A program made the position numbers and the translations under genes. From Streptococcaceae bacterium (GTDB lineage: Bacteria; Bacillota; Bacilli; Lactobacillales; Streptococcaceae), in the NCBI GenBank assembly GCA_031259195.1, contig JAIRLR010000166.1:1-9707 (forward strand): DNA of 9,707 nucleotides, read 5' to 3'. Each line of letters opens with the position of its first letter. Position 1 is the stretch's first letter. The notes beneath the pieces were generated by a model that did not search any database, was not told where the DNA came from, and saw only the letters and a program-made list of their open reading frames with translations. This document shows positions 5,228 to 9,707 of the stretch, piece by piece.

Positions 5228-6591
5228 TAAGCACCAAAGAATTTTTTGCTGATATCCCAGATAAGTTGCAAATTTAAAATAGTTAAAACAATTGCGCTGA
5301 TCCAGGCGATAAATGACACCAACTTATGATTAGCAAACTCGCCCATTAATTTTTTACTACTGGTAAAAATGATTAAAGGAAACATAGAGATAGGTAAGGC
5401 GATACATAAAAAGACTTGCGAATAAAGCAAAAGCTCTTCGGCAGCGGACTCTTTTCCTCCATACAAGATAACACAGATAACTACTGGCAAAACAGCAAGT
5501 CCTCGAGTGATTATCCGACGGATCCATAGAGGAAATTTTAGACGGATAAAGCCTTCCATGATGATTTCTCCAGTGAGCGTCCCTGTAATTGTTGAGTTTT
5601 GACCGGAAGCTAGTAAGGCTACGGCAAATAAAGTGGAAAGGATCGGATTTGCAAACTTTCCAACTATTTTATTATTACTTAAAGCGTTATATAAGTTGAC
5701 AAACTCCTCCCCGCCAAGAGAATCTGTATGGCCAAAAAACATAGAAGCACCTAAAATTAAAAACAGGCTATTTATAACAAAAGCGCCGGTCAACTGGATA
5801 TTAGAGTCGATATTAGCGAAACGAACAGCTCTGCGAATGTCTTTTGGATTATTGCGATCAACTTTACGTGTTTGGCTGATGGCTGAGTGTAAATAAAGGT
5901 TATGTGGCATAACTGTAGCGCCAACAATACCTAGTGATAAAGTTAGCATGGAAGGATTTGTTGCTAGCTCTGAGTGAGGAAAATAACCGGCAATAACCTC
6001 GCTCCAATTAGGATTACTAACCAAAACTTCATAAGCAAAAACGAATAAAATAACGGCGATCAGCGTAATAACTAAAGCTTCTATCTTACGAAAACCTAAC
6101 TTTGTTAAGACAAGCAGCAGCATAATATCAAAAATTGTGATGATGACTCCTAAAAACAGCGGAATTTTAAATAATAATTCCAAAGCAACAGCACTTCCGA
6201 TCACTTCAGCGATATCTGTTGCCATAATAGCTAATTCGGTAATAATCCAAAGGATAATCCCCAATTTTTTTCCAGTATGTTCCCTAGTGGCTTGAGCAAG
6301 ATCCATTTTGGTAACAATACCTAATTTTGAAGCCATGGATTGCAATAACATGGCAATCAAACTAGAAATCAAAATTACCGTTAAAAGTTTATATTTAAAT
6401 TCAGAGCCACCTTTAATAGATGTAATCCAGTTGCCAGGGTCCATATAACCAACTGCAACTAAAGCGCCTGGTCCACTAAAGGCAAATAAAGTACGCCAAA
6501 AGCCAACATTCTTTGGAACATCAACAGTACTATTAATCTCTTCAAGGCTAGGTCCATTTGCGTAATGAATAACTTTCCCTTTTGTTTTCAT
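5227..6591 (-). CDS. mntH: NRAMP-family divalent metal (Mn2+/Fe2+) transporter MntH
   Basis: 454 residues and multi-spanning, with the NRAMP metal-site motifs: DPGNW at 51-55 ([16 protein letters not shown], helix 1) and MPHNLYLHS at 228-236 (helix 6). It imports Mn2+ or Fe2+ with protons across the cytoplasmic membrane. I place the start at the ATG read from plus 6591. The frame stays open up to 6744, but those 51 extra codons are translated MITE sequence. The sequence ahead of the ATG (ACGAGAAAACAG) gives only a weak SD. The stop TAG is formed across the element junction: TA from the target duplication and G from MITE copy 1. MITE copy 2 starts 18 bp upstream and separates mntH from the co-oriented signal-peptidase gene, so no native promoter or Mn-regulator site is visible. 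The gene is enclosed by two MITEs in direct orientation. Confidence 0.95.
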   Translation of the reverse strand: MKTKGKVIHYANGPSLEEINSTVDVPKNVGFWRTLFAFSGPGALVAVGYMDPGNWITSIKGGSEFKYKLLTVILISSLIAMLLQSMASKLGIVTKMDLAQATREHTGKKLGIILWIITELAIMATDIAEVIGSAVALELLFKIPLFLGVIITIFDIMLLLVLTKLGFRKIEALVITLIAVILFVFAYEVLVSNPNWSEVIAGYFPHSELATNPSMLTLSLGIVGATVMPHNLYLHSAISQTRKVDRNNPKDIRRAVRFANIDSNIQLTGAFVINSLFLILGASMFFGHTDSLGGEEFVNLYNALSNNKIVGKFANPILSTLFAVALLASGQNSTITGTLTGEIIMEGFIRLKFPLWIRRIITRGLAVLPVVICVILYGGKESAAEELLLYSQVFLCIALPISMFPLIIFTSSKKLMGEFANHKLVSFIAWISAIVLTILNLQLIWDISKKFFGA

Positions 6592-6609
6592 CTGTTTTCT
6601 CGTTTCTAA

Positions 6610-6769
6610 GAACCTGTTAACGATCTTGCTATTGATGGATTTTTTGAGAAATTTTTGTGCATTTCTAGGAAAAAAACGTAGGTTTAGCGGTTCTAAATCG
6701 AGGCTTTTTGACGAAGAAAGGCAAAAAATTACCAGAAAAGTCACAATTAGGCAGATCGTTAACAGGTTC
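6610..6769. mobile_element. MITE-like element, copy 2 (160 bp)
   Basis: The termini GAACCTGTTAACGATCT (6610-6626) and its inverse (6753-6769) are perfect inverted repeats. TAA direct repeats flank it (6607-6609 and 6770-6772). The interior matches copy 1 closely (for example 6636-6668 against 5042-5075 and 6680-6750 against 5138-5207) but lacks the 52-bp hairpin segment. It lies between the signal-peptidase gene and mntH, and gives the former its stop-codon G. Removing the element with one TAA copy leaves a TAG stop 14 nt before the mntH ATG. Confidence 0.88.
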
Positions 6770-7356
6770 TAAGAGTCTGTTAGGTCTATCTCCGCTGAAG
6801 AATCTTCAACTGAATTGGTAATAGGCCCAAAAAATTTAAAAGGCCAGAAAGCAAACTTCGCTTCTCCGATGATCTGCTTCTTTTCAACCAAACTGGCATT
6901 ATTTAGATCTTTATTCTCTTTTCGATTATCTCCTAAAACGAAAAACTTACCTTTAGGAACTTCGCTTACGTTAAATAATTGCTCAAGATTAAAATCTGGT
7001 GTAAATGGTTCACCATCAACTAAGCCTTGCTTGTGATCTTCCAAATAAGTTTCCTCAACAACATTTCCATTTATATAAAGAACATCATCCATAAAATGGA
7101 CCTCATCACCAGGTAAGCCTATCACTCGTTTAACATAACTTTTCTTTGAGTTATTCGGATCCGAAAAAGCCACTACATCAAAACGTTTCACTTTGGTTAG
7201 CTTAAAAGCCAGAATTCGCTCATCTTTCATCAAAAATGGCTGCATATAAGCATCGTTGATTTTAATCGGCGTAAATACAAAAAAACGAAGCATAGACCAA
7301 ACTAAAATCACAATAAAAAGAATCACGCCACCTTGAATAAGATCTCTTTTACTCAA
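6769..7356 (-). CDS. signal peptidase I (S26) homologue with a degenerate active site
   Basis: 195 residues with a single N-terminal membrane helix (about 9-29) and an external S26 domain. The box D region YVKRVIGLPGDEV (74-86) keeps the catalytic lysine, K76. The box B motif, normally GxSMxPT, reads DAYMQPFL (35-42), so tyrosine 37 stands where the nucleophilic serine is expected. Box C RGD is RFD, and box E, usually GDNRxxSxDSR, is GDNRKENKDLN (142-152). Fold and size fit type I signal peptidases, which cleave signal peptides outside the membrane, but this copy may be inactive. Serine-less homologues such as SipA of streptococcal pilus loci act in assembly instead of cleavage. The start is TTG (plus 7354-7356), about 10 nt from GGGAG. 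The stop TAG is completed by MITE copy 2. It was probably once in an operon with mntH. Confidence 0.85.
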   Translation of the reverse strand: MSKRDLIQGGVILFIVILVWSMLRFFVFTPIKINDAYMQPFLMKDERILAFKLTKVKRFDVVAFSDPNNSKKSYVKRVIGLPGDEVHFMDDVLYINGNVVEETYLEDHKQGLVDGEPFTPDFNLEQLFNVSEVPKGKFFVLGDNRKENKDLNNASLVEKKQIIGEAKFAFWPFKFFGPITNSVEDSSAEIDLTDS

Positions 7357-7396
7357 CTTAAATTATTCTCCCAATAAGCTCTTATAACTTGCTTTC

Positions 7397-7438
7397 AGTG
7401 TAACATAACGAAGAAAAATTTTTGAATAATTTGAATAA
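7397..7438 (-). promoter_or_regulatory. putative promoter of the signal-peptidase-like gene, with a 9-bp tandem repeat
   Basis: On the minus strand, TTCAAA (plus 7421-7426) and TACACT (7397-7402) are 18 bp apart, and TG stands one base ahead of the -10 (extended -10). The 5' leader would be about 35 nt. A perfect tandem repeat TTTGAATAA (7421-7429 and 7430-7438, plus strand) overlaps the -35 box and could bind a regulator. This would also be the nearest upstream promoter for mntH. Confidence 0.45.
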
Positions 7439-7468
7439 GTTGAGTAGATTTTCTCGTAGAGACTCTTA

Positions 7469-7499
7469 GAGGCTGTTAACTTGTCTATCTATTGATGAA
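7469..7499 (+). mobile_element. solo MITE terminus (left end relic)
   Basis: GAGGCTGTTAAC followed by TTGTCTATCTATTGATGAA matches the first 31-32 bases of MITE copy 1 with few changes, preceded by TTA (7466-7468). After 7499 the match stops abruptly. A weak echo of a right end (ACAGGTTATAA, 7616-7626) exists but lies within an open frame and may be chance. It is a truncated copy of the same family. Confidence 0.7.
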
Positions 7500-7643
7500 C
7501 CCCGTTTACCAAATTGTAATCAAGCAAAGCTTGAACAAATCGTAAAGAACTTAGGCATATCTTTTAACGAAAAAGTGTGTAAAAAGAACCGAAAATTCAT
7601 CATTGTGAGATCTTGGACAGGTTATAAATTCCAAGAGCTTTAA
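7500..7643 (+). pseudogene. unidentified gene fragment (3' end of an ORF)
   Basis: From about 7500 a frame stays open for about 47 codons to TAA 7641-7643, with protein-like composition (QAKLEQIVKNLGISFNEKV near the start, RSWTGYKFQEL at the end) and no in-frame start codon or RBS. It begins exactly where the MITE terminus match ends, so it looks like the tail of a gene cut by that insertion or a later deletion. I do not recognise the protein. Confidence 0.4.
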
Positions 7644-7740
7644 ATTTTTCTTTTTTTACTTTATACTTTTGTTTGTCGGTATTTTTAGAATGCTTGATTA
7701 TCGATGTTAGTAATTATTAATTTTGGAAGGAAAGTTATAT

Positions 7741-8502
7741 ATGGAAGAAACAATTAGTTTGCAAGAGATGTTTGAAATTGTAAAAAAAAGAGCTAGTTTA
7801 ATTTTATTCACAACAGTTGTTGGTTTAGTTGCTTCCACAATTGCGACTTTTTTATTTATTATTCCTAAGTTTGAAAGTCAGGTTTCTTTAATGGTCAAAG
7901 CAACTGTTTCATCTACGAGTAGCATAGCTAATAATGTTGCAATGATTAACACTTATAAAGAGTTAGTTAAGTCAGACGCTGTTTTGGATGGCGTTGTAAA
8001 GGATTTGAGCAAAGACAAGGGATTAAATTTTACATCAGGTCAGCTGCGTGGGGTAATTGATATTAATCAACCACAAAATTCACAATTATTCTATCTTAAA
8101 GTTATAACAACTGATGCCGAGCAAGCAGCATTGATTGCTAATGCAGTGGCAACAAATTTTAAAAACGAGTCAACTAAAGTAATTCCAGAAAATAAACTAG
8201 AGATTGTTAGTTCAGCGACAGTTAACCATTCCCCTGTATCACCAAATAAAAAGATGAATTTGGCGATTGGTGTGCTTGTTGGTTTGATGCTTGGTGTCGG
8301 GATTGCGTTTATGCTTGATTTTATGGATCAGTCTATTCGTAATAGAGAGTTTGTTGAGTCACTAGATATCTCTATTTTAGGAGAAATTTCTGAAATACGT
8401 AAAAATGATTTACAAAGATTATTATCAATGAAGCTAAAAACTGTTAGCACGCAATCAAGAGAAATAAATAAATCAAGTCGTCGAACACGAGAAAGAGTGT
8501 AA
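7741..8502 (+). CDS. cpsC: CpsC/Wzz-type polysaccharide co-polymerase, tyrosine-kinase adaptor
   Basis: 253 residues with the Wzz-domain layout: helix 1 at about 19-41, an external domain of about 130 residues, the Pro-rich stretch SPVSPNKKMN (164-173), helix 2 at about 172-194, then DFMDQSIRNREFV and a basic cytoplasmic tail. In Gram-positive capsule/exopolysaccharide loci this protein sets chain length and export and activates the separate kinase CpsD through its cytoplasmic end. I use ATG 7741, about 9 nt after GGAAGGA (7725-7731); the TTG at 7723 overlaps that RBS. cpsD follows. The stop TAA is also one half of a TAA pair flanking an 18-bp MITE relic. No convincing promoter was found in 7644-7740. 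The symbol is used in the broad sense (also Wzd, EpsA). Confidence 0.9.
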   Translation: MEETISLQEMFEIVKKRASLILFTTVVGLVASTIATFLFIIPKFESQVSLMVKATVSSTSSIANNVAMINTYKELVKSDAVLDGVVKDLSKDKGLNFTSGQLRGVIDINQPQNSQLFYLKVITTDAEQAALIANAVATNFKNESTKVIPENKLEIVSSATVNHSPVSPNKKMNLAIGVLVGLMLGVGIAFMLDFMDQSIRNREFVESLDISILGEISEIRKNDLQRLLSMKLKTVSTQSREINKSSRRTRERV

Positions 8503-8520
8503 GAGCCTGTTAACGATCTC
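8503..8520 (+). mobile_element. 18-bp MITE relic in the cpsC-cpsD junction
   Basis: GAGCCTGTTAACGATCTC matches the terminus of MITE copy 2 (GAACCTGTTAACGATCT) with one change, and is bounded by TAA on both sides (8500-8502, the cpsC stop, and 8521-8523). Removing the 18 bp and one TAA leaves the cpsC stop directly followed by GGAGGAAAGAA and the cpsD ATG, a normal tight operon junction. The internal part and right end of the element have been lost. Confidence 0.7.
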
Positions 8521-8534
8521 TAAGGAGGAAAGAA

Positions 8535-9224
8535 ATGTTTGGTTTTAATAATAAAAAACACACAGTTGCACAAGTTCCGCTAGTAACACTTTTAGATAGC
8601 AAGTCAGCAGTTGCTGAGCAATTTCGAATGCTTAGATCAAGTATTCGTTTTGCAGAGGTTGATCAAAAAATAAAGACATTGGTTATTACAAGTTCTGGAA
8701 TAGGCGAAGGAAAAAGTTTGTGCGCAAGTAACTTAGCTATTGTTTTTGCGCAAGCAGGTTCAAAAGTTTTATTAGTCGATGCTGATTTTAGAAAACCAAC
8801 TGTTCATTTAACGTGGTCAATTTCAAGTGCAAAAGGACTGTCAGATTTATTGATTCATCGCGAAAATTCTTTATCTGATTATATAAAACAATCAAGTGTT
8901 GCCAATTTAGATTTGCTGACAAGTGGCTTGCAGCCACCAAGCCCTTCTGAGTTGTTTGAAACGCAAAGGATGAAAGAAGTTCTGGATGAGATGGCTTCTA
9001 AGTATGATTTAGTTATTCTTGATGCTCCTCCGCTTACGATGGTGACGGATAGTCAAATTTTAGCAAGCAGAGTCGATGGCACTATTCTCGTAACGCGCGA
9101 AAGAAAAACCAAAAATCAGGAATTAAAACAAGCTGTTAACTTGCTTAAGCAAGCAAATGCGAAAGTTTTGGGAGCGATCTATAACGGAAGAAAGCCTTTA
9201 AAAAAATATAGTTATAGTTCGTAA
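8535..9224 (+). CDS. cpsD: CpsD/Wze-type bacterial tyrosine kinase (BY-kinase)
   Basis: 229 residues. It has the oligomerisation motif ExxRxxR (EQFRMLR, 28-34), Walker A GIGEGKS (55-61), Walker A' VLLVDADFRKP (78-88) and Walker B LVILDAPP (159-166). This is the soluble kinase that docks on CpsC at the membrane and autophosphorylates on a C-terminal tyrosine cluster, cycling to control capsule/EPS polymerisation. The cluster here is very short, KKYSYSS, with two tyrosines where relatives have three or more. The residue after GKS is Leu instead of the usual Thr. The RBS AAGGAGG (8522-8528) is strong. No phosphatase (CpsB/Wzh), priming transferase or glycosyltransferase gene follows in the window; a decayed transposase does. 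Confidence 0.93.
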   Translation: MFGFNNKKHTVAQVPLVTLLDSKSAVAEQFRMLRSSIRFAEVDQKIKTLVITSSGIGEGKSLCASNLAIVFAQAGSKVLLVDADFRKPTVHLTWSISSAKGLSDLLIHRENSLSDYIKQSSVANLDLLTSGLQPPSPSELFETQRMKEVLDEMASKYDLVILDAPPLTMVTDSQILASRVDGTILVTRERKTKNQELKQAVNLLKQANAKVLGAIYNGRKPLKKYSYSS

Positions 9225-9283
9225 GTTTGTCTAATATTTTTTGCTTCACCCCATTCGGCAAGTTGTAATTTAAAACTGTCCAG

Positions 9284-9349
9284 TGAGATAAAAAAAAGAC
9301 ATCTCATCAAAATTCTAATAAAATGTTTAAGCATAACCCCAAAACATTT
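9284..9349. repeat. two small inverted repeats after cpsD
   Basis: TGAGAT (9284-9289) pairs with ATCTCA (9301-9306) around an A-rich loop, and AAATGTTT (9321-9328) pairs with AAACATTT (9342-9349). Neither has a T-run, so they are not clear terminators. The second ends at the RBS of the transposase remnant. They may belong to the left end of the old insertion sequence. Confidence 0.3.
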
Positions 9350-9362
9350 AGGAGGAATAAAG

Positions 9363-9619
9363 ATGAGTTGTCTTCCCAAGCAGAATAGCACTGATCAAAA
9401 AAGATCAAAGTTCGCCATTTAAGAAAGAGACCGGAGTAAAATAGAAAGTTTCAAGCAACTAAAACTGAACAATTGCGCCATTGCGAAAATTCTCGGTCGA
9501 AGTTGTAGTAATCAACGCCGAGATCAAGCGTTAAATAGTGGTGCAAAAAGATCATATTTAGGTGAAGTTTATGTTTAAAAGTGAGATTATGCACAAATGA
9601 AAGCAGAAAAAAGTGTTTA
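9363..9619 (+). pseudogene. decayed IS30-family-like transposase, N-terminal remnant
   Basis: A good RBS (AGGAGG, 9350-9355) precedes ATG 9363, but the frame is stopped at 9420-9422 and twice more further on. Reading through the stops gives ERDRSKIESFKQLKLNN, then CAIAKILGRSCSNQRRD, and near the end DYAQMKAEKS. The pattern E-R-x-x-IE...L...N-x-AIAK-LGRS-x-S is the N-terminal helix-turn-helix of IS30-type transposases, and DYAQ-KAE resembles the segment that follows. The catalytic DDE domain is absent: the sequence is cut at 9617-9620 by another MITE-family terminus. It is non-functional. The family assignment rests on motif style, not a search. Confidence 0.6.
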
Positions 9620-9645
9620 GAACCTGTTAACTTCTCTCTAATTGC
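9620..9645 (+). mobile_element. MITE-family terminus at the window edge
   Basis: GAACCTGTTAAC followed by TTCTCTCTAATTG resembles the left end of MITE copy 1 and is preceded by TTA (9617-9619). It interrupts the transposase remnant. The match fades after about 26 bases, so this is either a divergent relative (possibly a longer, full element) or a truncated end; the window stops before this can be decided. Confidence 0.65.
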
Positions 9646-9648
9646 GAA

Positions 9649-9693
9649 CTGCCTTAACGATTGGCAAGCGTCAGCTTGGCAGAGTTTAGGCAG
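9649..9693. other. two-tier stem-loop of unknown role
   Basis: CTGCCTTAAC (9649-9658) pairs with GTTTAGGCAG (9684-9693), 9 of 10 positions, and inside it CAAGC-GTCA-GCTTG (9665-9678) forms a second stem. The surrounding bases are more GC-rich than the rest of the window. No T-run follows, so it is not an obvious terminator. It may be part of the adjacent mobile element or of a structured RNA continuing beyond the window. Confidence 0.4.
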
Positions 9694-9707
9694 GATGTAC
9701 CTACTCG

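Noticed and set aside
6592..6744. N-terminal extension of mntH by 51 codons
   Set aside because: The extra codons are translated from MITE copy 2, and NRAMP homologues start near the ATG read from 6591.
6592..6768. Manganese riboswitch or DtxR-type operator ahead of mntH
   Set aside because: The interval is MITE sequence and the TTTAG-N5-CTAAA palindrome there also exists in the other MITE copy, so it is not mntH-specific.
7616..7626. Right end of a third full MITE (ACAGGTTATAA)
   Set aside because: It matches only 10 of 11 bases, lacks the GTTA part and the interior is unrelated, so chance is likely.
7723..7740. TTG start for cpsC six codons upstream
   Set aside because: The TTG overlaps the GGAAGGA ribosome binding site that serves the ATG at 7741.

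Overview
The window is low-GC DNA from a Gram-positive bacterium. The RBS style, an Rgg regulator, a Bce-type transporter, CpsC/CpsD and the wording of the TsaD tail all suggest the Lactobacillales, perhaps Enterococcaceae such as Tetragenococcus or Enterococcus. The genus is an inference from protein style, not a database match.

Layout. (1) 1-112 is the C-terminal end of tsaD. (2) 117-1596 is a small regulatory island: a full-length Rgg-type regulator on the minus strand, a divergent 31-codon ORF for a short basic-hydrophobic peptide (1155-1250), and a second, HTH-only Rgg paralogue pointing back at it. (3) 1834-4990 on the plus strand holds an orphan ribbon-helix-helix antitoxin-like protein, apparently followed by five codons of a lost toxin gene, then a BceAB-type ABC transporter (ATPase plus 10-TM permease with a large extracellular domain). 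(4) 5015-7356 holds mntH (NRAMP Mn/Fe transporter) and a signal-peptidase-I homologue, both on the minus strand and interrupted by short transposable elements. (5) 7741-9224 holds cpsC and cpsD, the chain-length/tyrosine-kinase pair of a capsule or exopolysaccharide locus. (6) From 9225 on, the expected polysaccharide genes are not seen. There is a decayed IS30-type transposase start, another element terminus and a strong stem-loop at the window edge.

The thread joining the right half is a family of MITE-like elements with terminal repeat GAACCTGTTAAC and a TAA/TTA (TNA-type) 3-bp target duplication. Two copies are complete (5015-5227 and 6610-6769) and three termini or relics lie at 7469, 8503 and 9620. 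Three insertions sit exactly on a stop codon (mntH, the signal peptidase gene, cpsC), and in each case termination is kept. Removing the elements on paper restores a tight signal peptidase-mntH operon and a tight cpsC-cpsD junction.

The strongest candidates for something undescribed are the Rgg/short-peptide pair with its truncated paralogue, the signal-peptidase homologue whose catalytic serine position reads tyrosine, and the stop-codon-targeting MITE family.
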